Source: JACPFV01 sp035526825
GTDB taxonomy: Bacteria; Pseudomonadota; Gammaproteobacteria; Nevskiales; Nevskiaceae
Reading direction: 5' to 3'
Length of the DNA stretch: 64,000 nucleotides
Assembly: GCA_035526825.1 (NCBI GenBank)
Contig: DATLBT010000120.1
Location: 1-64,000 of the forward strand
Translations under genes and position numbers: made by a program
Notes under the pieces: generated by a model
Databases searched by the model: none
Seen by the model: only the letters and a program-made list of their open reading frames with translations
Told to the model about the DNA's origin: nothing
Part shown: positions 1 through 7,033 of the stretch, one piece after another
Layout of the letters: each line of letters starts with the position of its first letter
How positions within the stretch are numbered: the stretch's first letter is position 1

Positions 1-1
1 C

Positions 2-766
2 GACAACAACAACGTGTTTCTCGAGATCCGCGGCGCTGCCGGCGGCGACGAAGCCGCGATCTTCGCCGGCGACCTTCACCGCATGTACGTGAAGTACGCG
101 GAAACGCGCGGCTGGACGGTCGAGGTGGTGTCGGAAAGCCGTGGCGAGCATGGGGGCTACAAGGAAATCATCTCGCGCATCGCCGGTTTCGGCGCCTACT
201 CGCAGTTGAAATTCGAATCCGGCGCGCATCGCGTGCAGCGGGTACCCGAGACCGAGGCGCAGGGCCGCATCCACACCTCGACCGCGACCGTCGCCGTGAT
301 CGCCGAGATCGAGGAGGCTCAGGCGCGCGACATCAACCCCTCCGAGCTCAAGGTCGACACCTACCGCGCCAGCGGCGCCGGCGGCCAGCACGTCAACAAG
401 ACCGAGTCGGCGATCCGCATCACGCACCTGCCCACCGGCCTCGTCGTCGAATGCCAGGACGAGCGCAGCCAGCACAAGAACCGCGCGCGAGCGATGGCGC
501 TGCTGCAGTCGCGGCTGCTCGACGCCGAGCGCAGCAAGCAGCGGACGGAGACGGCGGCGACGCGCAAGAAGCTGGTCGGCACCGGCGACCGCAGCGAGCG
601 CATCCGTACCTACAATTTCCCGCAGGGCCGGCTCACCGACCATCGCATTAACCTCACGCTGTACCAGCTCGAGCGCATCGTCGAGGGCGACCTCGACCCG
701 GTGATCGGCGCCCTGCTGGCCGAGCACCAGGCCGAGCAGCTCGCGGAAATCGGCGAGGCCGCATGA
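2..766 (+). CDS. prfA: Peptide chain release factor 1, C-terminal part
   Basis: This is the C-terminal two thirds of class I release factor RF1, which recognises UAA and UAG and triggers peptidyl-tRNA hydrolysis on the ribosome. The frame is open at the left edge (first full codon at 2), so the true start lies outside the window. The anticodon-like tripeptide is of the RF1 P-x-T type (PET in HRVQRVPET), not the SPF of RF2. The universal GGQ motif that enters the peptidyl-transferase centre is at 380-388, in the context SGAGGQHVNKTESA. The tail TYNFPQGRLTDHRINLTLY is typical of the family. The stop overlaps the start of prmC as ATGA, which fits, because PrmC methylates the Gln of this GGQ. Confidence 0.97.
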   Translation, partial: DNNNVFLEIRGAAGGDEAAIFAGDLHRMYVKYAETRGWTVEVVSESRGEHGGYKEIISRIAGFGAYSQLKFESGAHRVQRVPETEAQGRIHTSTATVAVIAEIEEAQARDINPSELKVDTYRASGAGGQHVNKTESAIRITHLPTGLVVECQDERSQHKNRARAMALLQSRLLDAERSKQRTETAATRKKLVGTGDRSERIRTYNFPQGRLTDHRINLTLYQLERIVEGDLDPVIGALLAEHQAEQLAEIGEAA

Positions 767-1590
767 CCGCTGGGTCGGCGCTGGTGCGCGCGGCGCAGGT
801 GCTGGGCCTGCGCCTCGACGCCGAGTTGCTGCTTGCGCATGTGCTGGACGTCTCGCGCGCGAGCGTGGTGGCGCGCGATGACCGCGAACTGACGCCCGAG
901 GAGCTCGGCGACTTCGAGCGGCTGCTCGCGCGGCGCGCGGTCGGCGAGCCGCTGGCGTACCTGGTCGGCTTCAAGGAATTCTGGTCGATCGAACTCGAGG
1001 TCACGCCGGCCACGCTGGTGCCGCGGCCCGAGACCGAGCTGCTGGTCGAGTGGGCGCTGGCGCTGATGCCGCGGCGTGGCGACGGCATGCACGTGCTCGA
1101 CCTGGGCACCGGCAGCGGCGCGATTGCGCTGGCGATTGCGCGGGAGTGTCCGCGCGCGCTGGTGACCGGCGGGGACATTTCTGGCGACGCGCTCGCGGTA
1201 GCCCGGCGCAACGCCCGGCGGCTCAATGTCGGCAACGTCAACTTCCGCCACGCGCCTTACCTGGACGCTTACGCGCAGTTCAACCTGATCGTGTCGAATC
1301 CGCCCTATGTCGCCGAAGCGGATCCGCATTTGGCGGACCTGAAGTTCGAGCCACGGATCGCGCTGACCTCCGGCGCCGACGGACTGGATGCGCTGCGCAT
1401 CATCATCGCCAAGGCGCCTGACCACCTGCGGCCGGAAGGCTGGCTGATCGTTGAACATGGCGCGCAGCAAGGCGCAGCGGTGCGCGAGCTGTTCGCGAAG
1501 GCCGGCTTTGGCGCCATCGAGACCCGCCGCGACCTCGCCGGCCACGAACGCGCTACGGGTGGCCGCCGCCCCGTGTCATCCCGAGCGTAA
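763..1590 (+). CDS. prmC: Release factor glutamine N5-methyltransferase PrmC (HemK)
   Basis: SAM-dependent methyltransferase that modifies the GGQ glutamine of RF1 and RF2. The 275-residue length is normal. An N-terminal helical domain with LVGFKEFW and VPRPETELLVEW leads into a Rossmann fold with the SAM loop DLGTGSGAIALA, and the substrate-binding NPPY is at residues 179-182. Translation is coupled to prfA by an ATGA overlap. The last few residues (SSRA) and the stop are encoded by a dispersed repeat (1574-1606) that also ends a GNAT gene near 58843. The original C-terminus may therefore have been replaced; the catalytic core is intact. Confidence 0.97.
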   Translation: MTAGSALVRAAQVLGLRLDAELLLAHVLDVSRASVVARDDRELTPEELGDFERLLARRAVGEPLAYLVGFKEFWSIELEVTPATLVPRPETELLVEWALALMPRRGDGMHVLDLGTGSGAIALAIARECPRALVTGGDISGDALAVARRNARRLNVGNVNFRHAPYLDAYAQFNLIVSNPPYVAEADPHLADLKFEPRIALTSGADGLDALRIIIAKAPDHLRPEGWLIVEHGAQQGAAVRELFAKAGFGAIETRRDLAGHERATGGRRPVSSRA

Positions 1591-1606
1591 GCGAGGGATC
1601 GCGTCC
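1574..1606 (+). repeat. Dispersed repeat family A, single arm
   Basis: A 33-base copy beginning TGTCATCCCGAGCGTAAGCG covers the end and stop codon of prmC and most of the gap to the next gene. The same unit occurs twice, as an inverted pair, at 58778-58859. This copy has one extra A in the centre. It is either a REP-like remnant or half of a palindromic element. Confidence 0.75.
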
Positions 1607-1607
1607 A

Positions 1608-2348
1608 GTGACCGACTTCGCCCGCTACAGCCGCCAGGTCGTCCTTCGCGAAGTCGGCGTAAACGGTCAGCAGCTGATCCGCGACTCATCCGTGCTCGTC
1701 ATCGGCCTCGGCGGTCTCGGCTCGGCGGCGTCCCTGTACCTCGCGGGCGCGGGAGTGGGACGCCTGCTCATTGCCGACCGCGACCGCGTCGAAGCCAGCA
1801 ACCTGCAGCGCCAGCTGCTGTACCGCCGCGAGGACGTGGGCCGGCCCAAGACCGAGGCCGCGCACGAGCGCCTCGCGGCGCTGAATCCGGATGTCGAGCT
1901 GGAGCTGTTCGAGGGCCGGCTCGAACCGGCGCGCCTCGCGCAAATGGTCAACGCTGCCGACGTGGTGCTGGATTGCACCGACAACTTCCCCACGCGCTTC
2001 GCGATCAACGCCGCCTGCGTGCGTGCGAGGAAGCCGCTGGTCTCGGGTGCTGCCATCCGTTTCGAAGGCCAAGTCGCGGTGTTCGACCCGCGCCGAGCCG
2101 ACGGCGCGTGCTACGCCTGTGTTTTCCCGGAGGAGGGCGCGGCGGGCGAAATCTGCGAGGAGGCCGGCGTGCTCGGTCCGGTGGTCGGCACCATCGGCAG
2201 CCTGCAGGCGCTGGCGGCGCTTAAACTGCTGCTCGGCCGCGGGGAAGATGTGAACCGGCTGCGAATCTGGAATGCTCTGGACATGAACTGGCGGACGATG
2301 ACAGTGGCCAAGGACCCGGGCTGCAAGGCCTGCGGCGCGCAGCGATGA
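1608..2348 (+). CDS. moeB: MoeB/ThiF-family adenylyltransferase (E1-like)
   Basis: E1-like enzyme that adenylates the C-terminal glycine of a ubiquitin-fold sulfur carrier such as MoaD. The 246-residue length matches MoeB. Visible features are the nucleotide loop GLGGLG (residues 33-38), the RQLLYRREDVGRPK segment that arranges ATP, the conserved DCTDNFPTRFAIN, a zinc site made of CYAC (167-170) and CKAC (239-242), and a Cys in ICEEAGVLGP. There is no rhodanese domain. ThiF cannot be excluded by sequence alone. The stop overlaps the next gene by ATGA, and that neighbour resembles an MPN/JAB protein, a common partner of E1-like genes. Confidence 0.88.
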   Translation: MTDFARYSRQVVLREVGVNGQQLIRDSSVLVIGLGGLGSAASLYLAGAGVGRLLIADRDRVEASNLQRQLLYRREDVGRPKTEAAHERLAALNPDVELELFEGRLEPARLAQMVNAADVVLDCTDNFPTRFAINAACVRARKPLVSGAAIRFEGQVAVFDPRRADGACYACVFPEEGAAGEICEEAGVLGPVVGTIGSLQALAALKLLLGRGEDVNRLRIWNALDMNWRTMTVAKDPGCKACGAQR

Positions 2349-2638
2349 GCGGCGCGCTGATCGTGTCGCGGCGGCTCGCGATTGCGCTGATGGCGGAAGC
2401 ACAGAAGGCGAGCGACGAAGTGCGCGGTGTCATCGGCGCGCGTGACGGTGTGCCGACGTCGGTCTGTCCAGGCGCGAGCGAGCCGAAATCCGGCGAGATT
2501 CGGTGGGCGCGCTACCACTCGGGCGCGCAGCCGGATGGCGCGCCGGGCCGCCAGTTGCTGATCACGCTCGATACCAAGGGCGTGCTGCAATTGCGCTGCT
2601 GGGACGCCGGCGCGGAAGTCGAGCTGCGCATCCTGTGA
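2345..2638 (+). CDS. Short MPN/JAB-like protein, probably degenerate
   Basis: A 97-residue protein wedged between moeB (ATGA overlap) and the FAD oxidase (GTGA overlap). The opening LIVSRRLAIALMAEAQ and a following EVRG resemble the start of M67/JAB isopeptidases (usually EVCG). The ending GRQLLITLDTKGVLQLRCW resembles their C-terminal strand. The JAMM metal motif (E, HxH, SxxxxD) is absent and the protein is short, so it should not be an active metalloprotease. The assignment is an inference from weak similarity and from the position beside an E1-like gene. The translational coupling on both sides supports a real cistron. Confidence 0.6.
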   Translation: MSGALIVSRRLAIALMAEAQKASDEVRGVIGARDGVPTSVCPGASEPKSGEIRWARYHSGAQPDGAPGRQLLITLDTKGVLQLRCWDAGAEVELRIL

Positions 2639-4242
2639 GCTCGAACGCGGGTTCCTCGACCAAGACGCCGAATCCGGTCGGCTGGGGCTACCTCGAGGAT
2701 TCGCTGAGCGACGCCGAACGCCAGTCAGTGCTCAAGCTCGCGGGCGCGTGGTTCGGCGGCAAGGGGCTCGAGCGGCGCGCGCCGCCCGCGCCTGAAACCA
2801 TCCAGCTGCCCAAGTCGCGCCTGCGCCCGCCGCCGGTGCTCGAGGATTGCACCAGCACCAGCCAGCGCGGCCGCCTGCTGCACGCGCGCGGCCGCAGCTT
2901 CCGCGACCTCGTCAGCCTGCGCGGCGCAACGCTCCATGACGTGCCCGACGCGGTCGCGGTACCCGGATCCGAGGCTGAGCTCGAGCGCGTGCTCGAGTGG
3001 GCGCACGCCGGTGGCTACGCGGTGATCCCGTTTGGTGGCGGTTCCAGCGTCGTCGGCGGTGTGAACGCGGAAGGCATGGACGATTTCCCCGGCGTGGTCA
3101 CGCTGTCGCTGCGGCGGATGAACAAGGTCATGGACGTCGACCAGCGCTCGCGCACCGTGCACGCGCAGGGCGGCATCCTCGGACCTGACCTGGAAGATGC
3201 GCTGAAGCCGCATGGCATGGCGGTGCGTCACTTCCCGCAGTCGTATTTTCATTCCACGCTCGGCGGCTGGGCCGCGACGCGCGGCGCGGGGCACTTCTCC
3301 ACCGGCCTTGCCAAAATCGAGGATCGGGTCCAGGCGCTGGGTGTGACCTTGCCCAACGGACGTCGTGCGGAGACGCGGCGATTGCCGGCGTCGAGCGTCG
3401 GACCCGACCCGAACCGACTGTGGCTCGGCAGCGAGGGCACGCTCGGCGTGATCACCGACGTGCACCTGCGTTGCGTCGCGCTGCCGAAGGATCGCGTCGG
3501 TTGCGGCGTGCGTTTCAAGACGTTCGAGCAGTCGCTCGAAGCGGCGCGCGCGCTGTTGCATGCCGGCATCCAGCCGACGCAGTTGCGCATCCTCGATCCG
3601 TACGAGCACATGCTGTCGCGCGCATTCAGCGGCAAGGCCGCGACCGGCGCGCTGATGGTGATGGCGTTCGAGTCCAGCGGCGCGCCGCTCGGAGAAACGT
3701 TCGAGGCGGCAAAATTGTTGTGCCGCGAGCATGGCGGCGAGGTCCAGGAGAAATCGGCGGACGACGGCGTCGGCGACTGGCGCAACACCTTCTTCCGCCA
3801 GCCGTACATCCGCGATGCGCTGATGGACTACGGCGTGATCTCCGACACCTTCGAGACTGCGGTGCCGTGGTCCGCGGTTCCGGGCTTCTACCACGCGGTG
3901 CGCGAGGCAACGCTGAAGGCGGTGAACAAGGTGTGCGGCTCAGGCGCGGTGTCGACGCGCAGCACACACAGCTACACCGACGGCCTGTGCCTGTACTTCG
4001 CGTTCTTCGGCCCCGGCAAGCACGATTCACTGGTCGACCAGTGGTGGGAAATCAAGGCGGCCGCATCCGAGGCCGTCGTCGCCCACGGCGGCACCATGAG
4101 CCACCACCACGCGATGGGTCGCGACCATCGTCGCTGGGCGCGCGCAGAAATCCCCGCGCCCTTTCGCGCTGCGATTCGCGCGGCGAAGCGCGAGCTCGAT
4201 CCGGACGGGATCCTGAATCCGGGGCTCTGGTTCGCGGATTAG
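2635..4242 (+). CDS. FAD-linked oxidase, alkylglycerone-phosphate-synthase-like
   Basis: A 535-residue flavoprotein of the VAO/PCMH superfamily. The FAD phosphate loop GGGSSVVGG lies near residues 133-141. The stretch STLGGWAATRGAGHFSTG and the later LGSEGTLGVITDVHLR are diagnostic of the AGPS/D-lactate dehydrogenase group. A His cluster SHHHAMG near residue 487 matches the AGPS active site. GTG at 2635 was chosen because it overlaps the previous stop as GTGA; the longer open frame from 2503 merely shadows the previous gene. Bacterial members are often annotated AGPS-like without proof of ether-lipid synthesis. The true substrate is unknown, and the sequence contains no lipid-specific clue. 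Confidence 0.85.
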   Translation: MSSNAGSSTKTPNPVGWGYLEDSLSDAERQSVLKLAGAWFGGKGLERRAPPAPETIQLPKSRLRPPPVLEDCTSTSQRGRLLHARGRSFRDLVSLRGATLHDVPDAVAVPGSEAELERVLEWAHAGGYAVIPFGGGSSVVGGVNAEGMDDFPGVVTLSLRRMNKVMDVDQRSRTVHAQGGILGPDLEDALKPHGMAVRHFPQSYFHSTLGGWAATRGAGHFSTGLAKIEDRVQALGVTLPNGRRAETRRLPASSVGPDPNRLWLGSEGTLGVITDVHLRCVALPKDRVGCGVRFKTFEQSLEAARALLHAGIQPTQLRILDPYEHMLSRAFSGKAATGALMVMAFESSGAPLGETFEAAKLLCREHGGEVQEKSADDGVGDWRNTFFRQPYIRDALMDYGVISDTFETAVPWSAVPGFYHAVREATLKAVNKVCGSGAVSTRSTHSYTDGLCLYFAFFGPGKHDSLVDQWWEIKAAASEAVVAHGGTMSHHHAMGRDHRRWARAEIPAPFRAAIRAAKRELDPDGILNPGLWFAD

Positions 4243-4257
4243 GTTGTGGGCGGGATT

Positions 4258-4320
4258 TTCTGTGGGAGGGGATCGGGCCCGGGGGCCCTCCCACAGAAGC
4301 ACGGCCCCTCCCACAGAAGC
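4258..4320. repeat. Dispersed repeat family B with inverted arms plus an extra copy
   Basis: Arms TTCTGTGGGAGGG (4258-4270) and CCCTCCCACAGAA (4286-4298) form a 13-bp stem around a GC-rich loop. A further copy, CCCCTCCCACAGAAGC, follows at 4305-4320. The same motif forms a longer hairpin at 21475-21536. It sits between the FAD oxidase and proS and may also act as a transcription terminator, although no T-tract follows. Confidence 0.75.
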
Positions 4321-4368
4321 GCTTGGCGCTTCCTGCATAATCGCGCGGCCAAAAACAAAGGTTGATCG

Positions 4369-6069
4369 ATGCGCCTCTCCCAGTTTCCGCTCGCGACGAT
4401 GAAAGAGACCCCGGCCGATGCCGAGGTCATCAGCCACCGGCTGCTGCTGCGGGCCGGGTACATCCGCATGCTGGGGAAGGGGCTGTACACCTGGCTGCCG
4501 ATCGGGCTGCGGGTTTTGCGCAAGATCGAAAACATCGTGCGCGAGGAGATGAATCGCGCCGGCGCGCACGAGGTGCTGATGCCCAGCGTGCATCCCGCCG
4601 AGCTGTGGCAGGAGTCGGGGCGCTGGGAAAAAATGGGGCCCGAGCTGCTGCGGATCAAGGACCGTCACGACCGTGACTACGCTTACGGGCCGACGCACGA
4701 AGAAGTGATCGTCTATCACGTGCGCCAGGACGTGCGCAGTTATCGCCAGCTGCCGGTCAACTACTACCAGATCCAGACCAAGTTCCGCGACGAGATCCGG
4801 CCGCGCTTCGGCGTGATGCGCGCGCGCGAGTTCATCATGAAGGACGCTTACTCCTTCCACATGGACGAGGCCGACCTCGCGCGCGAGTACGACAACATGC
4901 GCGCGGCATACACGCGCATCTTCACGCGCACCGGCGTGCAGTTCCGCATCGTCAAGGCCGACTCCGGCAACATCGGCGGCAGCCGCTCCGAGGAATTCCA
5001 CGTGCTCGCCAACTCGGGCGAGGACCTGCTCGCGGTGTCGGCAGGCGAGTACGCCGCCAACGTCGAGGCCGCGGACGTCGCGCCGCCGTCGCAGCCGCGC
5101 GGTGCCGCGACCGCATCGATGGCCGAGGTCGCCACGCCGAAGCAGACCACCTGCGAGGAAGTGGCGGCGCTGCTGAACATCCCGCTGAACACGACACTGA
5201 AGCTAATCGTCGTGAAGGGCCGAGAGTCGGGCGTCGTCGCGCTCGCGCTGCGCGGCGACCACGCGCTCAATCCGCTGAAGGCCGCGAAGCACCCACTGGT
5301 TGCATCGCCTTTCACGCTGGCGACCGAGGAAGAAATCCGCGCCGCATTCAAGTGCCCGCCCGGGTTCCTCGGCCCGGTCGCCACCACCGTGCCGGTCATC
5401 GCCGACGTCGACGCCGCCCGCCTGGCGAATTTCGTCTGCGGCGCCAACAAGCCGAAGCTGCACCTGTCCGGTGTCAACTGGGGCCGCGATTTGCCGGAGC
5501 CGCAGGTCGCAGAGCTGCGCATGGTCGCCGAAGGCGATCCCGCTCCCGACGGCAAGGGCACACTCAAGCTGGTGCGCGGCATCGAAGTGGGTCACATCTT
5601 CCAGCTCGGCCGCAAATACTCGGCTGCGATGAAGCTCAGCGTGCTCGATGCGGCGCAGAAGGAGGTCACGCCCGAGATGGGCTGCTATGGCATCGGCATC
5701 ACGCGCATCGCCGCGGCGGTGATCGAGCAGTGCAACGACGCCAACGGCATCCAGTGGCCCGACGCGGTCGCCCCGTTCCGCGTGATCGTCTGCGCGATCA
5801 ACCCGGACAAGTCACCGGCGGCGAAGGAAGCCGCGGAAAAGCTCTACCAGGAGCTGATGCATGCCGGCATCGAGGTGCTGCTCGACGACCGCGGCCTGCG
5901 CCCGGGCGCGATGTTCGCGGACGCCGACCTCATCGGCATTCCGCATCGCGTGGTGATCGGTGACAAGGGCCTGGCGGCGGGCCAGTACGAGTACAAGGGC
6001 AGGCGCGAGGCGCAGGCCCGGATGATTCCCGCAACGCTTGAAGCGGTGCAGGAAGCAATCAATAAGTAA
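4369..6069 (+). CDS. proS: Prolyl-tRNA synthetase (bacterial type, with editing domain)
   Basis: Class II aminoacyl-tRNA synthetase that charges tRNA-Pro. At 566 residues it is close to the E. coli enzyme. Motif 2 is visible in TKFRDEIRPRFGVMRAREF. The INS editing domain, which hydrolyses Ala-tRNA-Pro, lies roughly at residues 225-405. The motif 3 region GCYGIGITR and a C-terminal anticodon-binding domain (FRVIVCAINPDKS onward) follow. The start ATG has an AAAGG-type ribosome site about ten bases upstream. The gene is followed by a strong hairpin terminator shared with the convergent FecR-domain gene. Confidence 0.98.
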   Translation: MRLSQFPLATMKETPADAEVISHRLLLRAGYIRMLGKGLYTWLPIGLRVLRKIENIVREEMNRAGAHEVLMPSVHPAELWQESGRWEKMGPELLRIKDRHDRDYAYGPTHEEVIVYHVRQDVRSYRQLPVNYYQIQTKFRDEIRPRFGVMRAREFIMKDAYSFHMDEADLAREYDNMRAAYTRIFTRTGVQFRIVKADSGNIGGSRSEEFHVLANSGEDLLAVSAGEYAANVEAADVAPPSQPRGAATASMAEVATPKQTTCEEVAALLNIPLNTTLKLIVVKGRESGVVALALRGDHALNPLKAAKHPLVASPFTLATEEEIRAAFKCPPGFLGPVATTVPVIADVDAARLANFVCGANKPKLHLSGVNWGRDLPEPQVAELRMVAEGDPAPDGKGTLKLVRGIEVGHIFQLGRKYSAAMKLSVLDAAQKEVTPEMGCYGIGITRIAAAVIEQCNDANGIQWPDAVAPFRVIVCAINPDKSPAAKEAAEKLYQELMHAGIEVLLDDRGLRPGAMFADADLIGIPHRVVIGDKGLAAGQYEYKGRREAQARMIPATLEAVQEAINK

Positions 6070-6095
6070 AAGGGGTCTGACCCCTTTTCTTTTTC
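6068..6095. terminator. Rho-independent terminator after proS
   Basis: The stem AAAAGGGG (6068-6075) pairs with CCCCTTTT (6081-6088) around a 5-base loop, followed by CTTTTT. The A-rich left arm means it can also work in reverse for the convergent gene ending at 6094. Confidence 0.88.
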
Positions 6096-6882
6096 AGTAG
6101 TCGCGACGCGGCCCTTCGTACTGCGAATCAGGCAAACCGAACGGCACCTTGCGTCCGACCAGCGCCTCGAGGGTCATCAGCTCGAGATCGGTGTGGTTCA
6201 GGAACGGCGCCGCCGTGATGCGCTTGCCCTTCTCGGGATTCGTCAGGATGTACTTGGGTGCGTCGTGGTGCGTGGCCGAGACCAATTCGCGCTCCGGCTC
6301 CGGAAGCTTCGCGCCGGACTTCGGCTTCACCGCCGACGCATCGGCGTCGAAATCCGCCCGCGCGACGAGATCGGTGGTGCCGTAGCACGTGCACAGGTAC
6401 GTCTTGTCCGGATCCGACTCGGCGTAGACGCCGGTGCCGCGGATGCCGATGGTCGCTGCCGGCGTGTTGATCGCGAGCGACTGCTTGCCGCTCAGCTTGC
6501 CGAACACGCCGAGGAACTTGCCGCTGACCAGGCGGAACGCCTGCTTCAGAGGGTTGGCGCCGTTGAGCTCGAGCACCGAGCGATCGCGCACGATGAAGGC
6601 GTTCTGGCCGACCGCGGCGATGATGTAGCTGTTGGCGCCGGTGACGATCTTGTCGCTCGGCGCCAGCACGGTGCGCTCGGTCGCGGGCCGGCCGTTGACC
6701 AGCACCTCACCCTTGATCTCGAACACCGAGCGGCCGCCAGGCAGCCTGCCCGGCAGCTTGCCGAACAGTGACGCCAGGGCCGGGAGATTCCAGCCGGCAC
6801 CGCCCACCAGCATGCCCGCCGAGAGGGCCTTCACCAGGAAATCGCGCCTCGATTCGAGCAAGTCCTGGGCGTTCTTTTTCAT
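6094..6882 (-). CDS. FecR-domain protein with Tat-like signal
   Basis: A 262-residue exported protein. The N-terminus has SRRDFLVKA (about residues 11-19) followed by a hydrophobic stretch, which fits a twin-arginine signal. The central part is a FecR domain, recognisable from SVFEIKGEVLVNGRP, KIVTGANSYI and INTPAATIGIRGTGVYAE. The latter half carries CTC and SATHHDAPK, which could bind metal, but no known motif is complete. No FecI-type sigma factor is adjacent, so classic FecR signalling is unlikely. Such stand-alone FecR-domain proteins occur in cell-surface gene sets. It is divergent from the large surface protein at 7034. Confidence 0.8.
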   Translation of the reverse strand: MKKNAQDLLESRRDFLVKALSAGMLVGGAGWNLPALASLFGKLPGRLPGGRSVFEIKGEVLVNGRPATERTVLAPSDKIVTGANSYIIAAVGQNAFIVRDRSVLELNGANPLKQAFRLVSGKFLGVFGKLSGKQSLAINTPAATIGIRGTGVYAESDPDKTYLCTCYGTTDLVARADFDADASAVKPKSGAKLPEPERELVSATHHDAPKYILTNPEKGKRITAAPFLNHTDLELMTLEALVGRKVPFGLPDSQYEGPRRDY

Positions 6883-7033
6883 GGCGTGATCTTAGGGCAA
6901 ATCGGGCCGGCCGCTGTGTGGGTCAGGGAATGCTTGGACTTTAGTCGAGCGGGTCGCGCTGTGCGTCACATATGTCTCGCGAGCGGCAGCGCCGCGGACT
7001 AGAATTGCCGCCTTGGTGAGGGGGTGGGGAGAC

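Noticed and set aside
2503..2634. N-terminal extension of the FAD oxidase
   Set aside because: It only overlaps the previous gene in another frame. GTG 2635 gives a normal coupled start and a conserved N-terminus.
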